In this document: positions 18,278 through 27,215 of the stretch, in pieces | Layout of the letters: each line of letters opens with the position of its first letter | Numbering within the stretch: position 1 is the stretch's first letter | Source of the DNA: Pluralibacter gergoviae ATCC 33028 = NBRC 105706 | Lineage (GTDB): Bacteria > Pseudomonadota > Gammaproteobacteria > Enterobacterales > Enterobacteriaceae | Direction of reading: 5' to 3' | NCBI RefSeq assembly: GCF_001598855.1 | Contig: NZ_BCZS01000013.1 | Coordinates: 1-64,000, forward strand | Length of the DNA stretch: 64,000 nt | Program-made: the position numbers and the translations under genes | The notes under the pieces: model-generated | What the model was told of the DNA's origin: nothing | The model's input: only the letters and a program-made list of their open reading frames with translations | The model's database searches: none

Positions 18278-18400
18278 TTAAGATAGTTTTTATTAATCTC
18301 GCCGGACAGCAGACTCACCATGAAAGCGCTGGAAATGGCATGGGAAACTCGGGGTAAGCCCGTCAGGGGGTTACCTAACCCCTTGTCCGTTCCGCCAAAA

Positions 18401-18427
18401 GCAAAAACCCAGCCATAAGGCTGGGTT
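18401..18427 (-). terminator. Intrinsic terminator of tRNA-Phe
   Basis: On the minus strand, a CCCAGCC / GGCTGGG stem followed by a T-tract lies 10 nt beyond the tRNA 3' end. It matches the familiar terminator arrangement of E. coli pheV/pheU. Confidence 0.85.
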
Positions 18428-18437
18428 CTCTGAATAG

Positions 18438-18513
18438 TGGTGCCCGGACTCGGAATCGAACCAAGGACACGGGGATTTTCAATCCCCTGCTCTACCGACT
18501 GAGCTATCCGGGC
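18438..18513 (-). tRNA. pheV: tRNA-Phe (anticodon GAA)
   Basis: A complete 76-nt cloverleaf on the minus strand: acceptor GCCCGGA pairs with TCCGGGC, the D-arm has GCTCAGTCGGTAGAGC, the anticodon loop is TTGAAAA with GAA, the T-arm has GGTTCGATTCC, and CCA is encoded. Its place beside speC and yqgA matches E. coli pheV. Its 3' end points to the accessory segment at 1-18.4 kb, and phe tRNA 3' ends are frequent island integration sites. I found no second copy of the tRNA 3' end in this window. Confidence 0.97.
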
Positions 18514-18523
18514 AACGGGGCGC

Positions 18524-18552
18524 ATTAAACCTTAATCCCGGCACCTCGTCAA
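18524..18552 (-). promoter_or_regulatory. Sigma-70 promoter of tRNA-Phe
   Basis: On the minus strand, TTGACG (18552-18547) and TTTAAT (18529-18524) with 17-bp spacing, followed by a GC-rich discriminator, which is typical of stringently controlled stable-RNA promoters. Confidence 0.75.
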
Positions 18553-18597
18553 CGAAATTTATCGTTTCCGCGCGGAAGTGCGCAAACTCTGGTCATT

Positions 18598-18810
18598 TCA
18601 GGCAATAAATGTGCTCCGGGCGGCGGAAAGCGGTATGGCCAGCGGCGGGATGAGCATGGCGCCGGCGAGCTGGATAATCAGCAGCGGGATGCTGGACGCT
18701 ACCACGGTAGTGCCGGGGGAGGTGAGGCCAAAGATGGCGGTCATTGACGTGCGGATACGTTCCGTTAAGCGCTGGCTCAGCAGGGCATCAATTGCACCGC
18801 CCGGCACCAC
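18598..18810 (-). pseudogene. yqgA: yqgA-like (DUF554) membrane protein, internally deleted
   Basis: The minus-strand frame encodes about 70 residues: ALLSQRLTERIRTSMTAIFG matches the N-terminal part of DUF554 membrane proteins, then jumps to IPLLIIQLAGAMLIPPLAIP, which matches the C-terminal half of the same family. Most of the protein (normally about 230 residues) is missing and the start is a non-ATG codon, so this is a remnant with a large internal deletion. E. coli has yqgA between speC and pheV, exactly this position, supporting decay of the ancestral gene in place. The alignment is from memory. Confidence 0.55.
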
Positions 18811-19216
18811 CGCGCATTGGCTCTCGCGCGATAAATATTTACGGTTCGTTGTTATTGCCTTAATTGTGCATAAAAGGTGAATATTTTCTCATTGTTTCCA
18901 GTACCGATTTCGCCTTGCGCCCGCTGGCGAAAGCTGCCATTATTGCGCGAATTTTCACCTTTCACGCAGGAGACGCAGGCATGTTTTCACTATCGCAGCA
19001 CAACGCTGCCGCCCGCTATCCGTCTCCGCTCGCCCCCTCTCTCACCATGCGGTGAGGGCATCTCAGGCCCCCTGCAGGGCAGCAGTAAAATCAGAAGGCG
19101 TCTGCTTTTACTGATGTCCCGCGGTCGGTGCTGGCTACCAGTCGGACCCCGGACAGTGACGGGCAGGTCAGTACCTGCCCGGGCCATTTACACCCTGAAT
19201 CTGGTTATTTGCGCTT
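18811..19216. other. Region between yqgA remnant and speC: speC leader
   Basis: No coding frame is convincing. It contains part of the decayed yqgA 5' side and the speC upstream region, with a strong hairpin at 19160-19181 close to the speC start and a GC-rich inverted block near 19029-19080. Confidence 0.45.
19160..19181 (+). promoter_or_regulatory. speC: Strong hairpin in the speC leader
   Basis: CGGGCAGGT / ACCTGCCCG forms a perfect 9-bp stem with a CAGT loop, ending 35 nt before the speC ATG. No T-tract follows, so it is not a normal terminator. It may control speC translation or mRNA stability. Confidence 0.5.
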
Positions 19217-21361
19217 ATGAAATCGATGCACATTGCCGCCAGCGCCGAGCTGGTCAGCCGTCTCTCCACCCACCGCAAGGTGATCCGGCTTGATGAGACG
19301 GACTTCACCGATGCGGCGGCCGTCGTCATTACCGCAGCCGACAGCCGCAGCGGTATCCTGACGCTGCTTAAGCGCACCGGCTTCCATCTGCCGGTGTTTC
19401 TGTTCTCGGAACAGCCCACGGATGCGCCGGACGGCGTGGATATGGTGATTAACGGCAGCGTCCAGCAGTGGCTCGAACTTGAGGCCGCCGCGCTGCGCTA
19501 TGAAGAGGCGCTGCTGCCGCCGTTTTTCAATACTCTGACCCAGTACGTGGAGATGGAGAACAGCACCTTCGCCTGTCCGGGCCACCAGCACGGCGCCTTC
19601 TTTAAGAAGCATCCCGCCGGGCGGCAGTTCTTCGAGTTCTTCGGCGAGAACATTTTCCGCGCCGATATGTGCAACGCCGACGTTAAGCTCGGCGATCTGC
19701 TGATCCACGAAGGGGCGGCTAAGCACGCCCAGAAGCACGCCGCCCGCGTGTTTAACGCCGATAAAACCTGGTTCGTGCTCAACGGCACCTCGGCGGCGAA
19801 TAAAGTTGTCACCAACGCCCTGCTGACCCGCGGCGATCTGGTGCTGTTTGACCGCAACAACCACAAATCCAACCACCACGGCGCGCTGCTGCAGGCCGGG
19901 GCGACGCCGGTCTATCTGGAGGCGGCCCGCAACCCGTTCGGCTTTATCGGCGGCATCGACGAGCGTTGCTTTGATGAGCCGTACCTGCGTGAACTGATTG
20001 CCGAAGTGGCGCCGCAGCGGGCCGGTGAAGCACGGCCGTTCCGCCTGGCGGTCATTCAGCTCGGCACCTACGACGGCACCGTCTATAACGCCCGCCAGGT
20101 AGTGGATAAGATTGGCCACCTCTGCGACTACATCCTGTTTGACTCGGCCTGGGTCGGCTACGAACAGTTTATTCCGATGATGGCCGACTGTTCGCCGCTG
20201 CTGCTCGATCTCAATGAAAACGATCCGGGGATCTTCGTCACCCAGTCGGTGCATAAGCAGCAGGCGGGCTTCTCGCAGACGTCGCAGATCCACAAGAAAG
20301 ACGATCATATTCGCGGCCAGGCGCGGTTCTGCCCCTATAAGCGCCTCAACAATGCCTATATGCTGCACGCCTCTACCAGCCCGTTTTATCCGCTGTTTGC
20401 CGCCCTCGACGTCAACGCCAGAATCCACGAAGGCGAGAGCGGACGCCGCCTGTGGGCGGAGTGCGTTACCCTCGGCATCGAGGCCCGCAAGGCGATCCTC
20501 GACCGCTGCCGGATGATCAAACCCTTTATTCCGCCGCAGGTGGCGGGGCGTCCCTGGCAGGATCACCCCACGGAGCAGATCGCCCGCGAGCGCCGCTTCT
20601 TCAGCTTTGGCGCCGGCGAGCGCTGGCACGGCTTTGAGGGCTACGCGGCGGATCAGTACTTCGTCGATCCCTGCAAGCTGCTGCTCACCACGCCGGGAAT
20701 CGATGCGGCCACCGGCGAATACGCCGAGTTCGGCATCCCGGCGACGATCCTCGCCCACTACCTGCGCGAGAACGGCATCGTACCGGAGAAGTGCGATCTT
20801 AACTCGATCCTCTTCCTGCTGACGCCCGCCGAAAGCGCGGAGAAAATGGCGCACCTGGTGGCGATGCTGGCCCGCTTCGAACAGCATATCGAAGAGGACA
20901 CGCCGCTGGCGGAAGTGCTGCCGTCGGTCTATGGCAAGTATCCGCTGCGCTACCGCGACTACAGCATTCGCCAGCTCTGCCAGCAGATGCACGATCTCTA
21001 CGCCGGTTTTAACGTCAAGGATCTGCAGAAGGCGATGTTCCGCAAGGCCAGCTTCCCGCCGGTAGTGATGAACCCGCAGGACGCCCACGTCGAGTTTATC
21101 CGCGGCAACGTCGAGCTGGTGCGTCTGCGCGATGCCGACGGGCGCATCGCGGCGGAGGGCGCGCTGCCCTATCCGCCGGGCGTGCTGTGCGTGGTGCCGG
21201 GTGAAGCGTGGGGCGGGGCGGTGCTGCGCTACTTCCTCGCGCTGGAAGAGGGCGTTAACCTGCTGCCCGGCTTCTCGCCGGAGCTGCAGGGGGTGTATAT
21301 CGAAACCGACGCCGAGGGGATCCAGCGGCTGTGGGGGAACGTGCTGAAGGTACAGGCGTAA
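19217..21361 (+). CDS. speC: Constitutive ornithine decarboxylase SpeC
   Basis: A 714-residue PLP-dependent fold-type I decarboxylase making putrescine from ornithine, the first step of polyamine synthesis, in the cytoplasm. The wing domain (MKSMHIAASAELVSRL at the start) precedes the PLP domain, where QSVHKQQAGFSQTSQ carries the Schiff-base lysine at about residue 347. The product differs from the inducible SpeF in its N-terminal wing and matches E. coli SpeC through most of its length. The ATG has only a weak ribosome site; an ATG three codons later is also possible. A hairpin lies just upstream. In E. coli nupG separates speC from mltC; here mltC follows directly, convergent. Confidence 0.97.
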   Translation: MKSMHIAASAELVSRLSTHRKVIRLDETDFTDAAAVVITAADSRSGILTLLKRTGFHLPVFLFSEQPTDAPDGVDMVINGSVQQWLELEAAALRYEEALLPPFFNTLTQYVEMENSTFACPGHQHGAFFKKHPAGRQFFEFFGENIFRADMCNADVKLGDLLIHEGAAKHAQKHAARVFNADKTWFVLNGTSAANKVVTNALLTRGDLVLFDRNNHKSNHHGALLQAGATPVYLEAARNPFGFIGGIDERCFDEPYLRELIAEVAPQRAGEARPFRLAVIQLGTYDGTVYNARQVVDKIGHLCDYILFDSAWVGYEQFIPMMADCSPLLLDLNENDPGIFVTQSVHKQQAGFSQTSQIHKKDDHIRGQARFCPYKRLNNAYMLHASTSPFYPLFAALDVNARIHEGESGRRLWAECVTLGIEARKAILDRCRMIKPFIPPQVAGRPWQDHPTEQIARERRFFSFGAGERWHGFEGYAADQYFVDPCKLLLTTPGIDAATGEYAEFGIPATILAHYLRENGIVPEKCDLNSILFLLTPAESAEKMAHLVAMLARFEQHIEEDTPLAEVLPSVYGKYPLRYRDYSIRQLCQQMHDLYAGFNVKDLQKAMFRKASFPPVVMNPQDAHVEFIRGNVELVRLRDADGRIAAEGALPYPPGVLCVVPGEAWGGAVLRYFLALEEGVNLLPGFSPELQGVYIETDAEGIQRLWGNVLKVQA

Positions 21362-21364
21362 ACC

Positions 21365-21393
21365 GGACGCCTCTCTCCGGGGAGAGAGGCGTC
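21365..21393. terminator. Hairpin between convergent speC and mltC
   Basis: GACGCCTCTCTCC / GGAGAGAGGCGTC stem within the 36-bp gap. T-tracts are weak on both sides, but the position suits a shared terminator. Confidence 0.65.
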
Positions 21394-21397
21394 TGCG

Positions 21398-22480
21398 CTA
21401 TTTGCGCCGGTAGCTCTTCTGCGCGTTATTAACCTTATACAGATAGCGGCGCGACTCGGCGGAAGGATGGCGGGTGGTCAGCACCTGGTAGACGTCGCCG
21501 GGCGCCATGGTGTTGATGATATTCGCCGCCTGCACCTTATCGCTGGAGAACACCCGCAGCACGCTGCCCGCGCCGCCGTTGTAGGCGGTGATCACCGCAT
21601 AGCGGCGGGAGGTCGGGTTATCAATGCCGCTCAGGTAGACGTTGTTGAGCATCGCCAGATAGGCGGTGCCGGTGTCGATATTGCTGGCGGGATCGAACAG
21701 ATAGCTGCGGCTCGGCGTGCCCGATTTGCCCTGGGATTTGAACACGTCTTTCCCGGCGGTATGCTGCACCACCTGCATCAGTCCCAGCGCGTCGGAATTA
21801 CTGACCGCGTAGGGGTTGAAGGAGGATTCGGTCTGCATAATCGCCAGGATCAGCGACTCGTCCACGCCGTACTTGTGCGCCGCCTGGCGCACCATGCCGA
21901 TATACTTGTGGGCGCGCTTGTCGAGGTGGTTCGGCACCAGATTAATCGTCACGCTGTAGATAACGTGCAGCCCGCTCTGCCGGCGCATCAGCCGGTGCTG
22001 GAGCAGCCAGTCGGCGTAGTTCGCGGCGCGGCCCTGCCAGCGGATCGGGTGGCCGGTGTTATCCACTACCTGGCCGTAGAGGAACGGCTCTTTCGAGATC
22101 TGGATATCGTCGGCGTCGGAGTAGAGATCGACCGACCCCGGATCGTCGCCCATCAGCAGGGTCTTGATGATAGTCTGGCGCAGGCGACCGGCCGGATCGG
22201 TGCCGGCGATGGTCTCAAAAGTGATGGTCCCGGCGTCAAAGTTGATGTGGCTGCGGGTATAGTACTGATCGGAATACTTAACGTAATCCTTCGGCCCCGC
22301 GACCAGCACTTCCTTATACCCCCAGATGTTCTCAATATTATGGGCAAACTGCCCCATCAGAATGTCAAAACCGTTGGTGTCCTTATCCCAGGCTTCATTC
22401 CAGGCAGCGCCCTGATTTTTATGTCCTGAACACGAAACAAGCAACGGCGCAAGTAAAGCCAGCGCGTATAATTTTTTCAT
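21398..22480 (-). CDS. mltC: Membrane-bound lytic murein transglycosylase C
   Basis: A 360-residue outer membrane lipoprotein that cleaves peptidoglycan glycan strands to 1,6-anhydromuropeptides. The signal ends in lipobox LLVSC (cysteine near 17). The N-terminal MltC domain ([17 protein letters not shown]) is followed by the SLT domain, where [20 protein letters not shown] contains the catalytic glutamate, and then GLMQVV and AYNGGAG. Two adjacent ATGs exist; the second (22480) gives the E. coli-like [14 protein letters not shown] start. It lies 33 nt downstream of yggX, on the same strand as mutY, as in E. coli. Confidence 0.96.
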   Translation of the reverse strand: MKKLYALALLAPLLVSCSGHKNQGAAWNEAWDKDTNGFDILMGQFAHNIENIWGYKEVLVAGPKDYVKYSDQYYTRSHINFDAGTITFETIAGTDPAGRLRQTIIKTLLMGDDPGSVDLYSDADDIQISKEPFLYGQVVDNTGHPIRWQGRAANYADWLLQHRLMRRQSGLHVIYSVTINLVPNHLDKRAHKYIGMVRQAAHKYGVDESLILAIMQTESSFNPYAVSNSDALGLMQVVQHTAGKDVFKSQGKSGTPSRSYLFDPASNIDTGTAYLAMLNNVYLSGIDNPTSRRYAVITAYNGGAGSVLRVFSSDKVQAANIINTMAPGDVYQVLTTRHPSAESRRYLYKVNNAQKSYRRK

Positions 22481-22513
22481 CATTCCGGGAGTGCGTGTCG
22501 TTGTGGATTAGGG

Positions 22514-22789
22514 TTACTGCTGTTCCGGCGGCGTATAGCCTTCGATGTGCACGTCTTTGCCTTCAAACAGGAAGTTCACCATCTCCTGCTCAAGCAGCTT
22601 GCGATCGGCAGGATTCATCATGCTGAGCTTCTTCTCATTAATTAGCATCGTCTGCTTGTGCAGCCACTGCGACCAGGCCTCTTTAGAGATCTCGTTATAG
22701 ATACGCTTGCCGATGTCGCCCGGGTAGAGCTGAAAATCCTGGCCCTCGGCCTCTTTCTGCAGGAAAGTACAAAAAATCGTTCTGCTCAT
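22514..22789 (-). CDS. yggX: YggX, oxidative-damage protection / Fe trafficking protein
   Basis: A 91-residue protein starting [19 protein letters not shown], with conserved Cys7 and the [15 protein letters not shown] block, matching enterobacterial YggX throughout. The family protects Fe-S clusters from superoxide and may handle labile iron. The start at 22789 is chosen over an upstream in-frame ATG (22822) because the family begins at this methionine. The gene sits 25 nt after mutY and is probably co-transcribed with it; in E. coli yggX belongs to the SoxS regulon. Confidence 0.95.
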   Translation of the reverse strand: MSRTIFCTFLQKEAEGQDFQLYPGDIGKRIYNEISKEAWSQWLHKQTMLINEKKLSMMNPADRKLLEQEMVNFLFEGKDVHIEGYTPPEQQ

Positions 22790-22814
22790 GATAACTCCTC
22801 GTTGTGGCCGTCGC

Positions 22815-23867
22815 TCAGGCAAGAGCGCCGGCGCGTAGCTGCTGTAGCAGGCGCTCTACCGGCGCTGCCAGCCCCACGGATGGCGGCTGGGCTAAGTTAT
22901 ACCAGAGAGCGTTGCCTTCATCCATGCATGCGTCGAACGAGTGCACGCGCAGCCACATCGGCACGATATCCAGATGGAAGTGGCTGAAGGTATGGCGAAA
23001 AGCGGTCTGCTGGCAGAGAGTATCGGCCTGAATATGCCGCTGCGCCAGCCAGTCGCGCAGCGCCGCTTCGCTGTCGAACTGCGGAAAGCAGAACAGGCCG
23101 CCCCACAGCCCGCTCGGCGGGCGCTGCAGCAGCAGCACCTCATCGTCGTGCTGCATAATCAGGAAATAGCCGACGCGCTCGGGCAGAGTCTGCTTCGGCT
23201 TCTTGCCCGGATAGCTGGCCCAGCTGTGATTCGCGTAAGCCACGCAGCCGCCGCTCAGCGGGCAGAGCTCGCACTTCGGCTTTGAGCGGGTGCAGACCAT
23301 CGCCCCGAGATCCATCATCGCCTGGTTAAAGCGCTCGACGCCCTTTGCCGGCGTCACCTCTTCGCTGATTTGCCACAGGCGATTCTCGACCTCTTTCTTG
23401 CCCGGCCAGCCCGCCACCGCGTAGCAGCGCGCCAGTACCCGCTTGACATTGCCGTCGAGGATGGGGAAGTGCTTGCCTAAAGAGAGGGAGAGAATCGCGC
23501 CGGCGGTGGAGCGCCCGACCCCCGGCAGGTCGGCGACCTCATCAAAGGTTTGCGGAAATATTCCCCCATGCTTTGTCGCCACCTGCTGCGCCGCCTTGTG
23601 CAGATTGCGCGCGCGGGCGTAGTAGCCGAGGCCGGTCCACAGGTGGAGCACCTCATCGAGCGGCGCATTGGCCAGATCGGTCACCGTCGGAAAGCGCGCC
23701 ATAAAGCGCTCAAAATAGGGAATAACCGTCGCCACCTGGGTTTGCTGGAGCATCACCTCAGAGAGCCATACTTTGTAGGGCGTCTTGTCAATTTGCCAGG
23801 GGAGGGTCTTGCGACCATATTTATCGTACCAGTCCAGCACCTGGGCTGAAAATTGTGAGGCTTGCAT
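22815..23867 (-). CDS. mutY: Adenine DNA glycosylase MutY
   Basis: A 350-residue base-excision repair enzyme that removes adenine mispaired with 8-oxoguanine. Visible: LPWQ near the start, the catalytic-region helix [15 protein letters not shown], the helix-hairpin-helix [14 protein letters not shown], the catalytic aspartate in [11 protein letters not shown], and four [4Fe-4S] cysteines in [17 protein letters not shown] spacing. The C-terminal NUDIX-like domain that reads 8-oxoG follows. It is divergent from trmB across a 144-bp promoter region and first in the mutY-yggX-mltC run. Confidence 0.97.
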   Translation of the reverse strand: MQASQFSAQVLDWYDKYGRKTLPWQIDKTPYKVWLSEVMLQQTQVATVIPYFERFMARFPTVTDLANAPLDEVLHLWTGLGYYARARNLHKAAQQVATKHGGIFPQTFDEVADLPGVGRSTAGAILSLSLGKHFPILDGNVKRVLARCYAVAGWPGKKEVENRLWQISEEVTPAKGVERFNQAMMDLGAMVCTRSKPKCELCPLSGGCVAYANHSWASYPGKKPKQTLPERVGYFLIMQHDDEVLLLQRPPSGLWGGLFCFPQFDSEAALRDWLAQRHIQADTLCQQTAFRHTFSHFHLDIVPMWLRVHSFDACMDEGNALWYNLAQPPSVGLAAPVERLLQQLRAGALA

Positions 23868-24011
23868 GGCTACCGCGTCGCTGTATCAGGGAGGCAGATT
23901 GCAGCACAGCGGCTGCGGCCTGTAAACCGGATCTTTCCCATGCTTGCATACCGGGCATAACTTTGGATAATGCCCCCTTTCCCGAACACACTCTGAGCAG
24001 ACTGAATTTTT

Positions 24012-24731
24012 ATGAGTAACGACGTCATTTCACCGGAATTTGATGAAAACGGCCGCCCGCTGCGCCGTATTCGCAGCTTTGTCCGCCGTCAGGGCCGCCT
24101 GACCAAAGGTCAGCAGCACGCGCTGGACCACTACTGGCCGGTGATGGGCGTTGAGTTCAGCGGCGAGCCGCTCGACCTGCCCGCGCTGTTTGGCCGCGAC
24201 GCGCCGACCACGCTTGAGATAGGCTTCGGTATGGGCGCCTCGCTGGTGGCGATGGCGAAGGCCCGCCCGGACCAGAACTTCCTCGGCATTGAGGTCCACT
24301 CGCCGGGCGTCGGCGCCTGCCTCGCCTCCGCCCACGAAGAGGGCGTTGAGAACCTGCGCGTGATGTGCCACGACGCCGTTGAGGTACTGCACACCATGAT
24401 CCCGGACAACAGCCTGACTATGGTGCAGCTCTTTTTCCCTGACCCGTGGCACAAAGCGCGCCATAATAAGCGTCGTATCGTGCAGGCGCCGTTCGCCGAG
24501 CTGGTGAAAAGCAAGCTCAAGCTGGGCGGCGTTTTCCACATGGCGACCGACTGGGAAGCCTACGCGGAGCACATGCTGGAAGTGATGTCGCCGCTCGACG
24601 GCTACAAAAATCTGTCTGCAACCGGCGACTACGTGCCGCGCCCGGATTCGCGTCCGGTAACCAAATTTGAGCAGCGTGGCCAGCGTCTTGGCCACGGCGT
24701 ATGGGATCTCATGTTCGAGAGGGTAAAATAA
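24012..24731 (+). CDS. trmB: tRNA (guanine-N7-)-methyltransferase
   Basis: A 239-residue Rossmann-fold enzyme methylating G46 in the tRNA variable loop with SAM. The SAM-binding segment [15 protein letters not shown], the [15 protein letters not shown] strand and the [17 protein letters not shown] motif are characteristic. Length matches E. coli TrmB. It is divergent from mutY, and its stop codon overlaps the yggL start by one base. Confidence 0.97.
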   Translation: MSNDVISPEFDENGRPLRRIRSFVRRQGRLTKGQQHALDHYWPVMGVEFSGEPLDLPALFGRDAPTTLEIGFGMGASLVAMAKARPDQNFLGIEVHSPGVGACLASAHEEGVENLRVMCHDAVEVLHTMIPDNSLTMVQLFFPDPWHKARHNKRRIVQAPFAELVKSKLKLGGVFHMATDWEAYAEHMLEVMSPLDGYKNLSATGDYVPRPDSRPVTKFEQRGQRLGHGVWDLMFERVK

Positions 24732-25057
24732 TGGCTAAAAATCGCAGCCGCCGCCTGCGCAAGAAGATGCACATCGACGAGTTTCAGGAACTGGGCTTCT
24801 CCGTTGCGTGGCGCTTCCCTGAGGGCACCGGCGAGGAGCAGATCGATAAAGCTGTCGATGACTTTATTAATGAAGTCATTGAGCCGAACGGTCTGGCCTT
24901 TGACGGCAGCGGCTATCTGGCCTGGGAGGGCCTTATCTGCATGCAGGAAATTGGCAAGTGCACCGAAGAACACCAGGCCATCGTGCGCAAATGGCTCGAA
25001 GAGAGGAAGTTCGAAGAGGTGCGCACCAGCGAACTTTTCGACGTCTGGTGGGACTAA
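24731..25057 (+). CDS. yggL: YggL, DUF469 ribosome-associated family protein
   Basis: A 108-residue basic-to-acidic protein starting [20 protein letters not shown] and ending in an FDVWWD motif, matching enterobacterial YggL. The family binds the 50S ribosomal subunit in recent work; its exact role is unsettled. The start at 24731 is preferred because the ATG overlaps the trmB stop and gives the family N-terminus; an upstream start at 24701 lies inside trmB. A terminator-like hairpin follows at 25068. Confidence 0.95.
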   Translation: MAKNRSRRLRKKMHIDEFQELGFSVAWRFPEGTGEEQIDKAVDDFINEVIEPNGLAFDGSGYLAWEGLICMQEIGKCTEEHQAIVRKWLEERKFEEVRTSELFDVWWD

Positions 25058-25067
25058 GTTGATATCA

Positions 25068-25093
25068 GGGGCCAGCAATCGCTGGCCCGTTTT
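25068..25093 (+). terminator. Hairpin with T-run between yggL and yggN
   Basis: GGGCCAGC / GCTGGCCC stem followed by a short T-tract, 10 nt after yggL. Confidence 0.7.
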
Positions 25094-25111
25094 GTCTTTA
25101 CAGGAGTTTCT

Positions 25112-25831
25112 ATGATACGCAAATCCCTGCTGGCAGCGGCTCTGGCTCTAACGGCCTTTGCTGCCCAGGCGGACTACCAGTGCAGCGTTAACCCGCGCGA
25201 TGACGTGATCATCAAGCCCCAGACCGTGCAGGTGAAAGGTGAGAACGGCGATCTGGTGATTACCCCGGAAGGCAATGTCACCTATAACGGCAAGCAGTAC
25301 ACCCTGAATGCCGCCCAGACTGAACAGGCAAAAGATTACCAGACGGCGCTGCGCAACGCCCTGCCGTGGATTGACGACGGCGCCCGCGCCAGAGTTGAGA
25401 AGAGCCGGGCGGCGCTGGATAAAATCATCACCGAGCAGGTGGGGGCTACCAGCAATATGCACTCGCGCCTGACCAAACTCGATGCCCAGCTCAAAGCGCA
25501 GATGAACCGCATTATTGAGCACCGCAGCGACGGCCTGACCTTCCATCACAAAGGTATTGAGCAGGTGCGCGCCGACGGCCAGAAGCTGGTGAACCAGGCG
25601 ATGGGCGGCCTGCTGCAGGACAGCATCAACGAGATGGGCGTCAGTGCGGCAACCAAAGGCGGCGGCAACCCGCTGCAAAATGTCCTCGGAAGCATGGGCG
25701 GCCTGCAGACCGCGGTGCAGAACGAGTGGAAAAACCAGGAGGCGGATTTCCAGCAGTTCGGCAAAGACGTGTGCAGCCGGGTGATTTCGCTGGAGGAGAG
25801 CCGCAAGGCGCTGGTGGGCGGCCTGAAGTAA
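25112..25831 (+). CDS. yggN: YggN, DUF2884 periplasmic protein
   Basis: A 239-residue protein with a cleavable signal (MIRKSLLAAALALTAFAAQA). The mature part begins DYQCSVNPRDDVIIKPQTVQ and ends with a conserved cysteine (FGKDVCSRV). It matches E. coli YggN, a family of unknown function found in the envelope. An AGGAG site lies 7 nt before the ATG. It sits between yggL and ansB as in E. coli. Confidence 0.93.
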   Translation: MIRKSLLAAALALTAFAAQADYQCSVNPRDDVIIKPQTVQVKGENGDLVITPEGNVTYNGKQYTLNAAQTEQAKDYQTALRNALPWIDDGARARVEKSRAALDKIITEQVGATSNMHSRLTKLDAQLKAQMNRIIEHRSDGLTFHHKGIEQVRADGQKLVNQAMGGLLQDSINEMGVSAATKGGGNPLQNVLGSMGGLQTAVQNEWKNQEADFQQFGKDVCSRVISLEESRKALVGGLK

Positions 25832-25986
25832 ACGCTATTTTTTTCCGCAAGGCGCAGCCCCGCTGCGCCATTTTCTCCTCTATGTTATCCCGCCCACAAT
25901 TATTTATCTGGTTAACCGCAGAGCATCACATTATTCACCGGCAGTATTCGGATAATGCAGGGAGCGTAAATAACCGGAGAAAATAG

Positions 25987-27033
25987 ATGGATTTATTAAG
26001 AAAAACGGCGCTTGCCGCGCTAGTGATGAGCGTCAGCGGGGCCGCGCTGGCGCTGCCTGATATCACAATACTGGCGACCGGCGGCACCATCGCGGGCGGC
26101 GGCGATTCAGCAACCGGCTCAAGCTACGCGGCGGGAAAAATGGGCGTGGAGAGCCTGGTCAGGGCCGTGCCGCAGCTCAGGGACATCGCGGGGATTAAGG
26201 GAGAGCAGATCGTTAATATCGGATCGCAGGACATGAACGATACGGTATGGCTGACCCTGGCTAAACGTATTAATGCCGACTGCGACAAAACCGACGGTTT
26301 TGTTATCACCCACGGTACCGATACGATGGAAGAGACGGCCTGGTTCCTCGATTTAACGGTAAAATGCAGCAAGCCAGTGGTTCTGACCGGCGCCATGCGC
26401 CCGGCAACCTCCCTGAGCGCCGACGGCCCGTTTAACCTCTACAATGCTGTTGTCACCGCAGCCGACAAAGCCTCCGCTAACCGCGGTGTGCTGGTAGTGA
26501 TGAACGATACGGTGCTCGACGGTCGCGATGTGGTGAAAATGAATACCACGGACGTGGCGACCTTTAAAGCCGCTAACTTCGGTCCGCTCGGCTATATTCA
26601 CAACGGTAAGGTTGACTACCAGCGCACCCCGGCGCGCATGCACACCACTTCCACGCCGTTTGACGTCTCCGGCCTCACGGCGCTGCCGAAAGTGGGGATC
26701 GTTTATAACTATGCCAACGCCTCGGATTTGCCTGTCAAAGCGCTGATCGGCGGCGGCTATCAGGGGATCGTCAGCGCCGGCGTCGGCAACGGCAATATGT
26801 ATAAAACGGTCTTTGATGCGCTGGCGAGCGCCGCGCAAAAGGGCACTATTGTCGTGCGATCGTCGAGGGTGCCGACGGGCTCAACGACCCGCGATGCCGA
26901 GGTGGACGACAGTAAATATGGCTTTGTGGCCTCCGGCAGCCTGAACCCGCAAAAAGCGCGCGTACTGCTGCAGCTGGCGTTAACGAAAACCGACGATCCG
27001 CAACAGATCCAGACAATGTTTAACCGCTATTAA
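25987..27033 (+). CDS. ansB: Periplasmic L-asparaginase II
   Basis: A 348-residue type II asparaginase. The signal peptide (MDLLRKTALAALVMSVSGAALA) is followed by the first active-site block TILATGGTIAGGG with the nucleophilic threonine, then the second, THGTDTMEETAWF, and the signature NDTVLDGRDVVK. It hydrolyses asparagine to aspartate and ammonia in the periplasm, mainly in anaerobic growth in E. coli. The GGAG site lies 8 nt from the ATG. Position and length match E. coli ansB. Confidence 0.97.
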   Translation: MDLLRKTALAALVMSVSGAALALPDITILATGGTIAGGGDSATGSSYAAGKMGVESLVRAVPQLRDIAGIKGEQIVNIGSQDMNDTVWLTLAKRINADCDKTDGFVITHGTDTMEETAWFLDLTVKCSKPVVLTGAMRPATSLSADGPFNLYNAVVTAADKASANRGVLVVMNDTVLDGRDVVKMNTTDVATFKAANFGPLGYIHNGKVDYQRTPARMHTTSTPFDVSGLTALPKVGIVYNYANASDLPVKALIGGGYQGIVSAGVGNGNMYKTVFDALASAAQKGTIVVRSSRVPTGSTTRDAEVDDSKYGFVASGSLNPQKARVLLQLALTKTDDPQQIQTMFNRY

Positions 27034-27215
27034 TCCTTAACACCGCCGGCGGCGCAGCGCCAGGCTGCCGGCACATTAAAATCCTGCTTTTTCCTCATTT
27101 TTCAGCATTTTTGAGCCATTATCAGCCGATGCAGTTGCAGTACGATGCGCTCCGGGCGGACATCGGGCGATGCCGCCGCTCTCATTTATTGCGCTTTTCA
27201 TTTCCGAAGGAAAAT

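Noticed and set aside
1..18437. Second copy of the tRNA-Phe 3' end as an island att site
   Set aside because: Scanned for the 3' end sequence of the tRNA in the accessory segment; none found, so no att site is annotated. It may lie outside the window.
19205..21088. 627-codon open frame antisense to speC
   Set aside because: It is a shadow of the high-GC speC coding frame; the translation has no domain pattern and the real gene on the other strand is certain.
27111..27215. 35-residue extension of the glycine-zipper protein
   Set aside because: It would place residues before the signal peptide; the ATG at 27216 has a good ribosome site.
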